Below are positions 42,471 to 51,543 of a stretch of 64,000 nucleotides of DNA, piece after piece (within the stretch, counting starts at the first letter, position 1; the number at the start of each line of letters is the position of its first letter). The stretch comes from Paenibacillus sp. J31TS4 (GTDB lineage: Bacteria > Bacillota > Bacilli > Paenibacillales > NBRC-103111). The stretch covers positions 620,001 through 684,000 of the forward strand of contig NZ_BOSI01000001.1 of NCBI RefSeq assembly GCF_018403265.1. The letters run 5' to 3'. Both the position numbers and the translations under genes were made by a program. The notes under the pieces were generated by a model, which did no database searches, was not told the DNA's origin, and saw only the letters and a program-made list of their open reading frames with translations.

Positions 42471-43253
42471 ATGAAGAAGGTTTTGATAACCGGAGCCAAC
42501 GGGCTCATCGGCAGCCATTTGGCAGAAGGGTTACGCCAATCGGGAGAATATGAAGTCATCGCAACGGGCTTGCGGGGGGATCCCGAGAAGAACATTCAAC
42601 AAATGGATATGACGGACTACGAACAAGTGCTGCAACTGACCAAGGGAGTCGACACGATCCTTCATTTCGCCGTCAACAAAAATCAGACCGACTTCCTGGG
42701 AGCGATCGTTCCCATCGATCTGAAGGGTGCCTATCACCTGTACGAAGCGGCGAGAATCCATCAGGTTCGTCGTGTCGTGTTCGCAAGCTCGAACCATGCC
42801 ACCGGGTATTATGAGATTGGAGATAAGGTAACGCCTGAGTCACCTTATCGTCCCGACAGTCTATACGGATTAATGAAAGGTTATATTGAGATAATGGGCA
42901 GATTGTATTCCGATAAATACGGCATCTCGTCCATTAATATTCGAATCGGCAATTATAACGCGAAGGATGTTCCGGATTCCGAACGTAAATCTCATCTATG
43001 GATTAGTCATGCGGATATGCTGCAGCTGGTCCGCAAGTGTATAGAAGCAGACGGCAGCCACCGCTTCCTCACCTTGTACGGTACCTCCGGGAATCGCCAC
43101 AATTATTACGACATCGAATACTTGGAAGAGCTGATTGGTTACAAGCCCGAGCATGACGCGGAAGCTTACATCAAGCTGGCCGAGCAGGCTCACATTCCAA
43201 TCCGGCAGGATGAGACGGAGCGGCAGGGGGGTCAGATGGCCGATCGAGTCTAA
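42471..43253 (+). CDS. Extended SDR, uronate-dehydrogenase-like
   Basis: 260-residue NAD-dependent short-chain dehydrogenase/epimerase-like protein. The Rossmann motif GANGLIGSH is at residues 8–16, the catalytic Ser lies in FASSNHATGYY, and the Tyr/Lys pair in YGLMKGYIE. The ASSNHAxGxY sequence is typical of the uronate dehydrogenase-like branch, which oxidises galacturonate or glucuronate to the lactone. No sugar-acid genes are nearby, so the substrate is unknown. Start ATG follows AGGAGGAGAGAAG. It is inserted between ynzC and yneA on the opposite strand. Confidence 0.78.
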   Translation: MKKVLITGANGLIGSHLAEGLRQSGEYEVIATGLRGDPEKNIQQMDMTDYEQVLQLTKGVDTILHFAVNKNQTDFLGAIVPIDLKGAYHLYEAARIHQVRRVVFASSNHATGYYEIGDKVTPESPYRPDSLYGLMKGYIEIMGRLYSDKYGISSINIRIGNYNAKDVPDSERKSHLWISHADMLQLVRKCIEADGSHRFLTLYGTSGNRHNYYDIEYLEELIGYKPEHDAEAYIKLAEQAHIPIRQDETERQGGQMADRV

Positions 43254-43346
43254 CTCGGTCTCTGCCGACTGGATATCGAGAAGCTGCCGATGCAGGCTTC
43301 TAAGCTTTTGACGAGGGGATTCTCGGAAGGGCCGGGAATTCCCCTT

Positions 43347-43667
43347 TTAAGGGAGAAGCAGTGTCTGCCCAATCTGAATACTCGAGCTCTTTAGCCCGTT
43401 CAGCTTCTTCATCTTGCTTATATAAGGCTGGAGGTTCGTCTTGTCCGGCGCATATTCACCCGCAATGGACCAGAGCGTATCTCCCGGAAGCACATCGACC
43501 GTCCGTACCGAGGCTGCCGAAACCGCTCCTTCCTCTCCACTCCCTGCATAAGCCTTGATCAGGGAACTGCAGGAGACGAGAAGGCTTGCCACCAGAATAA
43601 GAAAGAGAAGGCGCGCAACTGCGCGTTTCTGCCGCTTGTTATCCTCTACACGAACACCGATATACAT
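43347..43667 (-). CDS. yneA: SOS cell-division suppressor YneA
   Basis: 106-residue membrane-anchored LysM protein that delays division during SOS. One transmembrane helix is at residues about 20–35 (LLFLILVASLLVSCSSL); a C-terminal LysM domain starts at TVDVLPGDTLWSIAGEYAP. Length and layout match B. subtilis YneA (about 105 residues). The ATG at 43667 has GGAGG 8 nt upstream. The upstream region has a promoter and LexA boxes, shared with the divergent lexA, so it is SOS-induced. Confidence 0.88.
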   Translation of the reverse strand: MYIGVRVEDNKRQKRAVARLLFLILVASLLVSCSSLIKAYAGSGEEGAVSAASVRTVDVLPGDTLWSIAGEYAPDKTNLQPYISKMKKLNGLKSSSIQIGQTLLLP

Positions 43668-43679
43668 ATGGTCGACCTC

Positions 43680-43811
43680 CAAACATTTGTTCTGTTTGCA
43701 GATTAACACGAACGAATGTTTGTGTCAATGCATTTTGGGAACGAATGTTTGGTTTTTGTTCGCTAGCTACTCGAACTAATGTTTGTACGAACTCCGGTTC
43801 TATGGTATACT
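43680..43811. promoter_or_regulatory. Divergent yneA/lexA control region with five LexA-type boxes
   Basis: Boxes matching CGAAC-N4-GTTYG: 43680–43693 (reverse AGAACAAATGTTTG), 43709–43722 (CGAACGAATGTTTG), 43738–43751 (GGAACGAATGTTTG), 43772–43785 (CGAACTAATGTTTG) and 43788–43801 (CGAACTCCGGTTCT). The yneA promoter is TTGACA (43728–43723) and TAATCT (43705–43700), spacer 17. The lexA promoter is TTGTAC (43783–43788) and TATACT (43806–43811), spacer 17. Boxes 2 and 4/5 overlap these promoters directly. Confidence 0.88.
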
Positions 43812-43845
43812 TTGTTTAATTATTTCCATAATTGGAGTGATCATT

Positions 43846-44469
43846 GTGAGCAGCAAATTATCAAGTCGCCAGCACGCGATTTTGGAATTCATCAAGACGG
43901 AGGTTCGCGAAAAGGGTTACCCGCCTTCCGTCCGTGAGATCGGCGAAGCGGTTGGACTTGCGTCCAGTTCCACTGTACACGGCCATCTGGAAAGGCTTGA
44001 GAAGAAGGGATTGATCCGCCGCGATCCGACGAAGCCTAGAGCCATCGAAATTACGGACGGCGACGAATCCGTCAGCATGCTGCCCCTCTCCATCACCCGT
44101 ATTCCCTTGATCGGGAAGGTTACGGCGGGTGAGCCGATCACCGCCACGGAAAATATTGAAGACTATTTCCCGCTCCCCAGCCACTTTGTTGGTGATCATA
44201 ACGTCTTCATGCTGAGCGTTATGGGCGAGAGTATGATCGATGCAGGCATCCATAACGGAGACTTCGTCATCGTTCGTCAGCAGCCTACCGCTATGAACGG
44301 CGATATCGTTGTCGCAATGACGGAAGACGACGAGGCGACGGTGAAAACCTTCTACAAGGAGAAGGACCATATCCGGCTGCAGCCGGAGAATCCGACGATG
44401 GAGCCCATTCGCCTCAAGAATGTGACCATTCTTGGCAAGGTCATCGGCCTGTTCCGCGACATCCACTAA
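43846..44469 (+). CDS. lexA: LexA SOS repressor
   Basis: 207-residue SOS repressor: N-terminal winged helix (about 1–65) recognising the boxes upstream, and a C-terminal S24 self-cleavage domain. The scissile Ala94-Gly95 is in GKVTAGEPI, the Ser nucleophile is Ser129 (GESMID) and the Lys is 167 (EATVKTF). All autolysis residues are intact. The GTG at 43846 with GGAGTGA upstream gives the standard N-terminus [16 protein letters not shown] strong terminator follows. Confidence 0.95.
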   Translation: MSSKLSSRQHAILEFIKTEVREKGYPPSVREIGEAVGLASSSTVHGHLERLEKKGLIRRDPTKPRAIEITDGDESVSMLPLSITRIPLIGKVTAGEPITATENIEDYFPLPSHFVGDHNVFMLSVMGESMIDAGIHNGDFVIVRQQPTAMNGDIVVAMTEDDEATVKTFYKEKDHIRLQPENPTMEPIRLKNVTILGKVIGLFRDIH

Positions 44470-44491
44470 CAGCAGGTTTTCTTCGAAACTC

Positions 44492-44528
44492 AACCGGCAG
44501 CCGTTCCCCCAACGGCTGCCGGTTTTTT
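44492..44528 (+). terminator. Terminator of lexA
   Basis: AACCGGCAGCCGTT pairs with AACGGCTGCCGGTT around CCCCC, followed by TTTT. It begins 22 nt after the lexA stop. Confidence 0.9.
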
Positions 44529-44608
44529 GTATGATGCCGGTCAATGGATACTCGGCGGCAGTCGTAAGAGCGCAACGAAGAACCTGGCAACTATAAATGC
44601 ACAGCAAG

Positions 44609-44634
44609 GAACCCGGCAGCCATCTGCCGGGTTC
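44609..44634 (-). terminator. Hairpin after glnA
   Basis: GAACCCGGCAG and CTGCCGGGTTC around a 4-nt loop, 28 nt beyond the glnA stop on the minus strand. No strong T-run follows, so it is probably a weak terminator or mRNA-end stabiliser. Confidence 0.55.
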
Positions 44635-44662
44635 TCTCACCTATTCTCTATCGGGTACTCTA

Positions 44663-45991
44663 TTAGTACAGCGTCATGTACTGGTCACGTTCCCACGCGT
44701 GAACCTGCGTGCGGAACATATCCCACTCGATCTCTTTCAGCTCGCAGAAGTGGGACAGCGCATGCTCGCCGAGCGCTTCGCAAACAACATCGTTGCTGAT
44801 CAGCTCGTTCAGCGCTTCCTTCAGATCGGCAGGCAGACTCGGAATCCCCTCGTCTACGCGTTCTTCTTCTGTCATGATGTAGATATTGCGATCCGTCGGG
44901 GCAGGCAGCTCTCTCTTGGTCTTGATGCCGTCCAGGCCGGCCTTCAGCATAACGGCCAGAGCCAAGTAAGGGTTAGCCGCCGGGTCCGGGTTACGCACTT
45001 CTACGCGAGTGCTGAGACCGCGGGATGCGGGGATCCGGATCATCGGGCTGCGGTTGCTTGCGGACCATGCGACATAGCAAGGTGCTTCATAGCCCGGAAC
45101 AAGACGCTTGTAAGAGTTCACGGTCGGGTTGGTAATCGCGGCGAAAGCACGAGCGTGGTGCAGGATACCTGCCATATATTGACGCGCTTCCTCGCTCAGG
45201 CCTAGGCTGTCCGATTCGTCGTAGAACGCGTTGACATTCCCGCGGAAGAGCGACTGGTGACAGTGCATCCCCGATCCGTTCACGCCAAACAGCGGCTTCG
45301 GCATGAAGGTGGCATGAAGGCCGTGCTGGCGAGCCACCGTCTTGACGACAAGCTTGAACGTCTGGATTTGGTCGGCCGCCTTGACGGCGTCGGCATATTT
45401 GAAATCGATCTCGTGCTGGCCAGGAGCGACCTCGTGATGGGACGCTTCAATTTCAAAGCCCATCTCCTCCAGCGTCAGCACGATCTCGCGGCGGCAGTTC
45501 TCGCCAAGATCGGTAGGCGCCAGGTCGAAATAGCCACCTTGGTCGTTCAGCTCGAGGGTCGGATTGCCCTTCTCGTCGGTCTTAAACAGGAAGAATTCCG
45601 GCTCAGGCCCTACGTTCATGGCCGTATAGCCCATCTCCTCGGCTTCCTTCAGCGCACGCTTCAAGATGCCGCGCGGGTCGCCTGGGAACGGGTTGCCGTC
45701 CGGCAGGTAGATATCGCAAATCAGACGAGCTACGCGATCCTCGGTTACCCATGGGAAGATAACCCACGTGTTGAGATCAGGATATAGATACATATCGGAT
45801 TCCTCGATCCGGACATACCCCTCGATCGAAGATCCGTCGAACATCATCTTGTTGTCAAGCGCCTTCTCCAGCTGGCTTACCGGGATCTCGACGTTCTTGA
45901 TCGTGCCGAGCAGGTCCGTAAACTGAAGACGGATAAAGCGTACATTCTCTTCCTTGGCAATGCGCAGAATATCTTCCTTCGTGTAAGACAT
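44663..45991 (-). CDS. glnA: Glutamine synthetase type I
   Basis: 442-residue type I-alpha glutamine synthetase, forming glutamine from glutamate, ammonia and ATP in a dodecamer. Motifs: [19 protein letters not shown] near the N-terminus, the metal-binding [16 protein letters not shown], the [14 protein letters not shown] latch and [12 protein letters not shown]. Length fits the Firmicute form without the adenylylation insertion, so control is by feedback and by GlnR. It lies 21 nt downstream of glnR in a glnRA operon. ATG at 45991 with GGGAGGAAACC upstream. Confidence 0.95.
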   Translation of the reverse strand: MSYTKEDILRIAKEENVRFIRLQFTDLLGTIKNVEIPVSQLEKALDNKMMFDGSSIEGYVRIEESDMYLYPDLNTWVIFPWVTEDRVARLICDIYLPDGNPFPGDPRGILKRALKEAEEMGYTAMNVGPEPEFFLFKTDEKGNPTLELNDQGGYFDLAPTDLGENCRREIVLTLEEMGFEIEASHHEVAPGQHEIDFKYADAVKAADQIQTFKLVVKTVARQHGLHATFMPKPLFGVNGSGMHCHQSLFRGNVNAFYDESDSLGLSEEARQYMAGILHHARAFAAITNPTVNSYKRLVPGYEAPCYVAWSASNRSPMIRIPASRGLSTRVEVRNPDPAANPYLALAVMLKAGLDGIKTKRELPAPTDRNIYIMTEEERVDEGIPSLPADLKEALNELISNDVVCEALGEHALSHFCELKEIEWDMFRTQVHAWERDQYMTLY

Positions 45992-46012
45992 GTCCTGGTT
46001 TCCTCCCAATGA

Positions 46013-46423
46013 TTATCTAGTGTAGAATCTCGAAAGCTCCCCCTGAATCAAAGACACCTGACCTGGACGCTGTGCGCCCAGCAGCTGCTGCTTCAGCATC
46101 TTGTGCAGCTGATGGTCGGTCAGCTCCTTCCGCTTGGCAACCGACTGTTCGTTGATGACGGTCTGTTCCGCCTCGTCGTTGCCCACCGGAAGAAGGACCT
46201 GCTTGATGCCGGCGATATTGACGCCTTTCTCGATCAGTTCTTTGATTTCCAGCAGACGCTGAACATCAATGAACGAATAGAGACGCTGGTTGCCGTCCGT
46301 TCTCGCCGGCTTCACCAATTCGTGCTGCTCATAGTAGCGAATCTGGCGAGCCGAGAGGTCTGTAAGCTTCATCACGATCCCTATCGGAAACAAAGCCATA
46401 TTCCTGCGGATATCATCGCTCAT
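46013..46423 (-). CDS. glnR: GlnR, MerR-family nitrogen regulator
   Basis: 136-residue MerR-family repressor with an N-terminal winged helix containing SARQIRYYEQHELVKPARTDGNQRLYSF, then a dimer helix and a C-terminal regulatory tail that senses feedback-inhibited glutamine synthetase. It is directly upstream of glnA as in Bacillus. The ATG at 46423 gives the family N-terminus; the upstream 20 codons have no ribosome site. A good sigma-A promoter lies at 46455–46483. I could not find a full TGTNAN7TNACA site there. Confidence 0.92.
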   Translation of the reverse strand: MSDDIRRNMALFPIGIVMKLTDLSARQIRYYEQHELVKPARTDGNQRLYSFIDVQRLLEIKELIEKGVNIAGIKQVLLPVGNDEAEQTVINEQSVAKRKELTDHQLHKMLKQQLLGAQRPGQVSLIQGELSRFYTR

Positions 46424-46454
46424 CGTTATCACTCCTGTGAGTGTTGTCTCATTA

Positions 46455-46483
46455 ATTGTAGCTATAACAACAAGCGACGTCAA
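46455..46483 (-). promoter_or_regulatory. glnRA promoter
   Basis: Minus-strand TTGACG (46483–46478) and TACAAT (46460–46455) with a 17-nt spacer, 31 nt upstream of the glnR start. A strong sigma-A match. Confidence 0.7.
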
Positions 46484-46550
46484 GTTATTCCAAGAAAAAT
46501 GTAAGATATTCTTACAAAAAGGACAGAAAATCGCATATTCATGTTAGGTA

Positions 46551-47804
46551 TTATGACAAGAACCCTCGACTTCTCAGCTCGTCCAACGCATGGAGTATCC
46601 CCAGCTTGACGTGGGAGTACGTCAAGCCACCCTGCATGTACGCAATATACGGCTCCCGGATGGGAGCGTCGGCCGACAGCTCGAGGCTTCCCCCTTGGAT
46701 GAACGTACCGGCGGCCATAATGACCGGGTGTTCATAGCCGGGCATGTCCCACGGCTCGGGCACGACATGCGCATCGACGGCCGAAGCCTTTTGGATTCCT
46801 TGGACGAACGCCACGAGATGATCGGCTTCCGTGAACCGGATCGCTTGGATTAGGTCCGTCCGCTCGGCGTTCCAGGCAGGGCTTGTCTGAAAGCCAAGCT
46901 GCTCGAACACGGCGGATGCCAGCATCGCGCCGAGCAAAGCTTGTCCGACAAGATGAGGGGCAAGGAACAATCCTTGGTACAGGCTCCTGGTCGTGCCCAG
47001 CATCGCTCCCACCTCGGCGCCGATTCCCGGAGCCGTCAAGCGGAACGCGGCTTGCTCCACACAAGCCTTCGTCCCGACGATATACCCACCGGAGGCTGCG
47101 AGACCGCCGCCTGGGTTTTTGATCAGCGAGCCGGCCATCAGATCGACGCCCACTTCCGTAGGCTCCTTCAGCTCCGTAAATTCGCCGTAGCAATTGTCTA
47201 CGAAGACGAGCACGTCCGGACGAAGCGACTTGACGAACGTTACCATCTCCTCGATCTGCCGAATGGTGAACGACGGGCGCCAGTCATAGCCGCGCGAGCG
47301 CTGGATGCCGATGACCCGCGTATTCGGCTTCATCGCCTGTCGGATCCCGTCCCAGTCGGGTGAACCGTCCGGGCGCAGGTCCGCCTCACTGTACTCGATG
47401 CCCCAGTCCTGAAGCGAGCCGGTTCCGTCCCCCGGCTTGCCGATCACCTTATGCAGCGTATCGTAGGGACGGCCGGTTATGTACAGCAAATGATCGCCGG
47501 GACGCAGCAAACCGAACAAGGCAATCCCGATCGTATGCGTGCCCGAGACAAAATGAGGACGGACGAGGCCCGCCTCCGCACCGAAGACGTCGGCATAAAC
47601 CTCGTCCAGCACCTCTCTTCCCCGGTCGTTGTAGCCGTATCCGGTGGAAGAGGCAAAATGGTAATCGCTCACCCGGTGACGCTGAAACGCCCGGATTACC
47701 TTCCATTGATTCTCGTCGACTATCGCTTCCCTTTCCCGTTTCTTCTCTTCGATTACTCTCTCGGCAGATGCGATCATCTCCCGGATCTTTCCTGCTGCAT
47801 CCAT
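46551..47804 (-). CDS. ynbB: YnbB, PLP-dependent gamma-lyase-like protein (aluminium resistance family)
   Basis: 417-residue fold-type I PLP enzyme. The PLP lysine is in GSLIKNPGGG, with the cofactor-binding Asp/Asn motif FVDNCYGEF and SGTHTIGIALF for phosphate contact. It belongs to the methionine gamma-lyase/aluminium-resistance family, whose real substrate is uncertain. Order hflX–ynbB–glnR–glnA matches Bacillus. The ATG at 47804 starts 8 nt after the hflX stop, with the ribosome site AGAGGGAGAG overlapping it; the 18 codons further up are dropped. Confidence 0.88.
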   Translation of the reverse strand: MDAAGKIREMIASAERVIEEKKREREAIVDENQWKVIRAFQRHRVSDYHFASSTGYGYNDRGREVLDEVYADVFGAEAGLVRPHFVSGTHTIGIALFGLLRPGDHLLYITGRPYDTLHKVIGKPGDGTGSLQDWGIEYSEADLRPDGSPDWDGIRQAMKPNTRVIGIQRSRGYDWRPSFTIRQIEEMVTFVKSLRPDVLVFVDNCYGEFTELKEPTEVGVDLMAGSLIKNPGGGLAASGGYIVGTKACVEQAAFRLTAPGIGAEVGAMLGTTRSLYQGLFLAPHLVGQALLGAMLASAVFEQLGFQTSPAWNAERTDLIQAIRFTEADHLVAFVQGIQKASAVDAHVVPEPWDMPGYEHPVIMAAGTFIQGGSLELSADAPIREPYIAYMQGGLTYSHVKLGILHALDELRSRGFLS

Positions 47805-47811
47805 GCGGTGT

Positions 47812-49131
47812 CTACTCTCCCTCTGTTGTCGAACCGGAACCTTCGCCGGTCTGTTCATAAGCTTTCAATTGGTGGCCGGTCTTGCTGTACGCATCCCGAT
47901 CGACGCGCACCCGCAGCACCATCGTGTCTTCCTCCACTTCGCTATCCTCCACCTCGCCCATCCGATAGGCCAGCGCCACGAGATCCCCTCGGTCGGCAGG
48001 AATCCGATACGTTACCGATGCACCGCTTTGATGCTCCTGGATCTCCAGCTTGAGACGTTCCAAATCGTCGTCGCGATATGCAGACAGCTTCAAGAACGGA
48101 CCGGGTGCCGTCAGCAGCTCGCTTTCCTCCGGCGGGCACAGATCCATCTTGTTGAATAGCGTAATCTGATCCTTGCCGTGGGCGCCCAGCTCCTCCAACA
48201 CCTCGGCGACGACGTCCATCTGCTCGTGGCGCATCGGCGAGGAGGCATCGACGACGTGAAGGATCAAGTCCGCCTCATTCACTTCCTCGAGCGTCGCCCG
48301 GAAGGCGGCGACCAGATCATGGGGCAGATGCTGGATGAAGCCTACGGTGTCGGTCAGCACAATTTCCTTGCCGCCGGGCAGCTCCAGATTGCGGGACGTC
48401 GGGTCGAGCGTGGCGAACAGCTGATTCTCCACATAGACGTCCGCCTGGGTCAGCTGACGCAGCAGTGTCGACTTGCCGGCATTCGTATACCCGACAAGCG
48501 CCACTTGGAAAGCACCTGTCTTCTTGCGGCGCTCCCGGTACAGCTTGCGATGTTTGACGACCTCCTGCAGCTGCCGCTTGAGCTCGCCGATCCGGCCGCG
48601 GATATGACGGCGGTCGGTCTCCAGCTTGCTTTCGCCCGGCCCCCGCGTACCAATGCCGCCGCCGAGACGAGACAAGTTCTTGCCGTGGCCCGACAGACGG
48701 GGCAGCAGATAGCTGAGCTGCGCAAGCTCAACCTGCAGAATTCCCTCTCTCGTTTTGGCCCGCTGGGCAAAAATGTCGAGAATGAGCTGGGTCCGGTCGA
48801 TAATTTTGGCGTCCAGCACTTCCTCCAAATTCCGTACCTGCGCTCCCGACAGCTCCTGGTCAAATATAGCGGTATTGGCGTTCAGCTCCGCCATAATGGC
48901 CTTCAGCTCTTCTACCTTGCCCTTGCCGATGTACCACTTGGTATCTACACTCTCGCGGTTTTGCGACAACGTGCCGAGCACTTCCACGCCGGCTGTCTCG
49001 GCTAGGCTGACAAGCTCCTGCATCGAGTACTCGACCAGCTTTTCCCGTCTCTTGTCCTCCTGCGTCTGAAGACTGACCAAGATGGCCCTGTCGATGGCTT
49101 GCGCAGCTACTTCATGCGTCGATTGTTTCAT
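47812..49131 (-). CDS. hflX: GTPase HflX
   Basis: 439-residue ribosome-associated GTPase that splits stalled or heat-damaged ribosomes. N-terminal HflX domain (about 1–195) includes IGKGKVEEL and [17 protein letters not shown]; the G domain has P-loop GYTNAGKST, switch TLDPTSR, DTVGF and NKMD. A helical CTD tail ends the protein. ATG at 49131 has GAGGAGGCC upstream; the gene begins 40 nt after the spoVK stop, so after excision of the intervening element, spoVK and hflX would be co-transcribed as in Bacillus. Confidence 0.93.
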   Translation of the reverse strand: MKQSTHEVAAQAIDRAILVSLQTQEDKRREKLVEYSMQELVSLAETAGVEVLGTLSQNRESVDTKWYIGKGKVEELKAIMAELNANTAIFDQELSGAQVRNLEEVLDAKIIDRTQLILDIFAQRAKTREGILQVELAQLSYLLPRLSGHGKNLSRLGGGIGTRGPGESKLETDRRHIRGRIGELKRQLQEVVKHRKLYRERRKKTGAFQVALVGYTNAGKSTLLRQLTQADVYVENQLFATLDPTSRNLELPGGKEIVLTDTVGFIQHLPHDLVAAFRATLEEVNEADLILHVVDASSPMRHEQMDVVAEVLEELGAHGKDQITLFNKMDLCPPEESELLTAPGPFLKLSAYRDDDLERLKLEIQEHQSGASVTYRIPADRGDLVALAYRMGEVEDSEVEEDTMVLRVRVDRDAYSKTGHQLKAYEQTGEGSGSTTEGE

Positions 49132-49171
49132 AAAAGGCCTCCTCTGGAGAACAGGGGGACAGCTGTTCTTC

Positions 49172-49582
49172 TTAACGCTTCTTGTCGGTTCTGAGGTCAC
49201 ACGGCTTGAGCGTCATCAGCTCCTGCCGGCTCGGTGGCTGCTCCTGTTCCAGCAGCCTTACGGCCTGATGCCTCATGGCGCGTTCGATCAGATTACGGAC
49301 AAGACGGGCGTTGCTGAACAGCTCCTCCCCGTTCATTTGTTCGTGATTGATATATTGGCGAAGCTTAAGCTCGGTCTGCGGGTGAAACACATACTCCCGT
49401 TCCTTGATCATCAGATTGGCGATCTGCATTAGCTGGTCGACCGTATAATCCGGAAATTCCACCTGAATCGGAAAACGGGAAGGCATGCCGGGGTTGATGC
49501 GGAGAAACTCCTCCATTTCGTCCAGGTACCCGGCAAGGATGAGAATGAACTGGTTTTTATGGTCTTCCATCGCCTTGGCTAT
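49172..49582 (-). pseudogene. spoVK: 3' part of spoVK (last 136 codons), separated by an intervening element
   Basis: Encodes the C-terminal part of the AAA+ sporulation protein SpoVK: the segment after the crossover reads IAKAMEDHKNQFILILAG, then GYLDEMEEFLRINPGMPSRFPI (sensor/arginine-finger region) and NARLVRNLIERAMRHQA near the end. It has no start codon or ribosome site of its own in place; the open frame upstream (to 49645) belongs to the recombinase gene in another frame. Joined to the 5' part (183 codons) in the same phase it gives 319 residues, close to the 322 of B. subtilis SpoVK. Not decayed: no stops or frameshifts, so this is a split gene and not a dead one. Confidence 0.85.
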
Positions 49583-51053
49583 CGTATGGCTTTCCGGCCT
49601 CGTCCCGTACGTTCCAGATGAGCAGCAGCCGGCGCCCCGGCCCAAAGCGGGCCTCTCTCAGCAATAAGCGGGCGAGCTCTCGACGCTCCGCTGCGTCCAA
49701 CCGGTCCAGCAGCCCCTCTTCGTCGGAAGGAAGCTCCTCCCGCGCGGTCTCCGGCTCCCCGGCGGTGGCCTGCGCGAGCCGGCTGCGCAGCCTGTTCAGA
49801 TCGGCTTCCAGCTCCTCCAGCTTGCGATCGAACGGCTCCTTGGCGAGCCGTCCGTCCACGAAGAGCTCGACGAGCCGTGCCCGTTTGGCTGCTAGCTCCT
49901 CTCGCTGTCGCATCCACCAGGCCGACTGCACGCCCGGCATTCCGTCTCCTGCTTCCTCATTTGCCGCCATTCCCCAACCGTCGCGGGATTCGGCAAGCAG
50001 GCGGGCCGCGAACGCACGGACGGACGGCCATACCGCTTCATCGACGGCGTCGCTGTTCCAGTACCGGCTCGCGCAGTCTTCGCGGTCCGGGCAGGAATAA
50101 TAGCCGTACCGCTTGCTCCCTCCCTGGCTTCCCGCGCGCATGGGCTGTCCGCAGGCACAAACGCCGAGGCCCGCCAGCAGATAAGACCGGGCGGCAGGTC
50201 TCCCGGTGCGGGTCCGGTTCCGGTCGAGCGTTCGCTGCGCCTGCTCGTAGAGCTCCTGGCCAACCAGAGGCTCGATGGGCAGCGGAATCTGCTCCTCCGG
50301 CGGCCTCCGCCTGCGGAAGCCTTGGTGATAATCAACCTTATACGCCCGGTACGTGCCGAGGTAGCTGTCGTTGCGCAAAATCCGCGTAACGGTCGCCCCA
50401 TACCAGGAGGATCCGCGCGGCGCAGGAATCCCCTTCGCCTGAAGCTCCCGGGCGATCCGCTCTCCGCTCCACCCGTCCGCCGCGAGCTGGAACATGAGCC
50501 GAACGGTCTGCCCCTCTACGGGCTCAGGCACGATGCGGTCGTGCTCCGTATCGAACCGGTATCCGTACAAGCGCGGATCCCCGTTCAGCTTGCCGTATTG
50601 CTTGGTCTTCGTGTACCGGCCCCGCATCGTCCGCTCCCGGATCTTCTCCCGTTCGAATTCGGCGAACATGCCGCGAAGCTGGTAGAACAGCCGCCCCTCC
50701 GCCGTATTCTTCCATTCGAAGTTGACGAATTCCAGCTGGACGCCGTGGCGAAGCAGCTCGTCGGTGAGCAGCAGCTGATGGCTCAGCTTGCGGGCGAGAC
50801 GATCGGGATCGTACACGATGACGAACCCGGGCTTTTCGGCCGCCACCTCGTCGCGCAGCCGGGCGAGCCCAGGCCGATCCAGCGAAGCGCCCGACGCTTC
50901 GTCTCGGATCGCGGTGACGTCCTCAGGCCGGCAGCCCAGCTCCATCGCCTTGCGCCAGCAGTCGGAGAACTGGGCCTCCAGGCTGTAGCCCTTCTCGGCC
51001 TGTTCCTCCGTGGAGACGCGGAGATAGAGGTACGCCGTGACGCATGCCGTCAA
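49557..51053 (-). CDS. Large serine recombinase
   Basis: 498-residue site-specific recombinase. Resolvase domain at 1–150 with catalytic Ser14 (YLYLRVSTEEQ), the DPDRLARKL and FEREKIRERTMRG motifs; recombinase domain (about 160–270, LYGYRFD … NDSYLGTYRAYK); zinc ribbon with CACG and a second Cys pair at about 310–345; then a coiled coil and basic tail. TTG start at 51051–51053 follows AAGGAGG at 8 nt. The reading frame crosses the crossover point: its last eight or so codons and stop (49557–49559) lie in spoVK DNA. Same class as the skin recombinase SpoIVCA. Confidence 0.9.
   Translation of the reverse strand: MTACVTAYLYLRVSTEEQAEKGYSLEAQFSDCWRKAMELGCRPEDVTAIRDEASGASLDRPGLARLRDEVAAEKPGFVIVYDPDRLARKLSHQLLLTDELLRHGVQLEFVNFEWKNTAEGRLFYQLRGMFAEFEREKIRERTMRGRYTKTKQYGKLNGDPRLYGYRFDTEHDRIVPEPVEGQTVRLMFQLAADGWSGERIARELQAKGIPAPRGSSWYGATVTRILRNDSYLGTYRAYKVDYHQGFRRRRPPEEQIPLPIEPLVGQELYEQAQRTLDRNRTRTGRPAARSYLLAGLGVCACGQPMRAGSQGGSKRYGYYSCPDREDCASRYWNSDAVDEAVWPSVRAFAARLLAESRDGWGMAANEEAGDGMPGVQSAWWMRQREELAAKRARLVELFVDGRLAKEPFDRKLEELEADLNRLRSRLAQATAGEPETAREELPSDEEGLLDRLDAAERRELARLLLREARFGPGRRLLLIWNVRDEAGKPYDSQGDGRP
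49583..49587. other. Putative attachment core, spoVK 3' side
   Basis: CGTAT on the plus strand, identical to the core at 52102–52106. Alternative cores within 12 nt (CAA, GC at 49572–49573) cannot be excluded. Confidence 0.5.
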
Positions 51054-51097
51054 GTCGATCGCCTCCTTCCGCGGGAGGGACTTCTTCGATACCCACT

Positions 51098-51126
51098 ATT
51101 GTAAACATACCCGATAGGAAACACAA
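51098..51126 (-). promoter_or_regulatory. Weak promoter-like site before the recombinase gene
   Basis: Minus-strand TTGTGT (51126–51121) and TACAAT (51103–51098) with 17-nt spacer, about 45 nt upstream of the TTG start. The -35 is poor for sigma-A and the site does not fit sigma-E well either. Confidence 0.3.
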
Positions 51127-51144
51127 TGAAAGCCGCCCATCCGA

Positions 51145-51396
51145 TCATCGCCCATTCCTCGATTTCGGGCTTGCAGCATTCCATTCCTCTACGGCTTTGG
51201 GAGCGGCCGGCTCGGTATAGCCTCCCTCCCCCTGGGAAGCGCCGCAGCCAATCCCGCCGGCATTCGTCTTCCCGCGACTGCGCACGCCGTCTAGCAGGTT
51301 CCGCACGCGAGAGGCCGCCTCACGCCTCCTTAATCCGTCCGCGGCCCCCATATCCAGCACCGTGAACGAACGACTGCTCGCTGTTCCTGACTTCAT
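51145..51396 (-). CDS. 83-residue ORF inside the element, unknown
   Basis: Start ATG with GAGGTG upstream (an earlier ATG at 51405 is possible). It is basic at the N-terminal half (RRREAASRVRNLLDGVRSRG) and Gly/Pro/Ser-rich after that. No family recognised. Being the only unassigned frame of the element next to the recombinase gene, it might be a directionality factor for excision, but that is inference; it may also be non-coding. Confidence 0.4.
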   Translation of the reverse strand: MKSGTASSRSFTVLDMGAADGLRRREAASRVRNLLDGVRSRGKTNAGGIGCGASQGEGGYTEPAAPKAVEEWNAASPKSRNGR

Positions 51397-51475
51397 GGCC
51401 ATCACCTCAGCACCATGTATATGGACAGCCGGGACTGTCCTATTCCGGACAGCCGGCGGCTGGAGCGAGGGATAG

Positions 51476-51510
51476 AAAAAGGCCGACCGCCCAAGCGGTC
51501 AGCCTTCTTT
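51476..51510 (-). terminator. Terminator after the ydjO-like gene
   Basis: On the minus strand AAGGCTGACCGC pairs with GCGGTCGGCCTT around TTGG, followed by TTTTTC. About 34 nt beyond the stop at 51544. Confidence 0.75.
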
Positions 51511-51543
51511 TGCGTGCCTAACGGCCGCGCGAAGCCGGAGTCC

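Noticed and set aside
46424-46500. GlnR/TnrA operator at the glnR promoter
   Set aside because: The dyad TGTTATAGCTACA is 13 bp and does not match TGTNAN7TNACA, so I list only the promoter.
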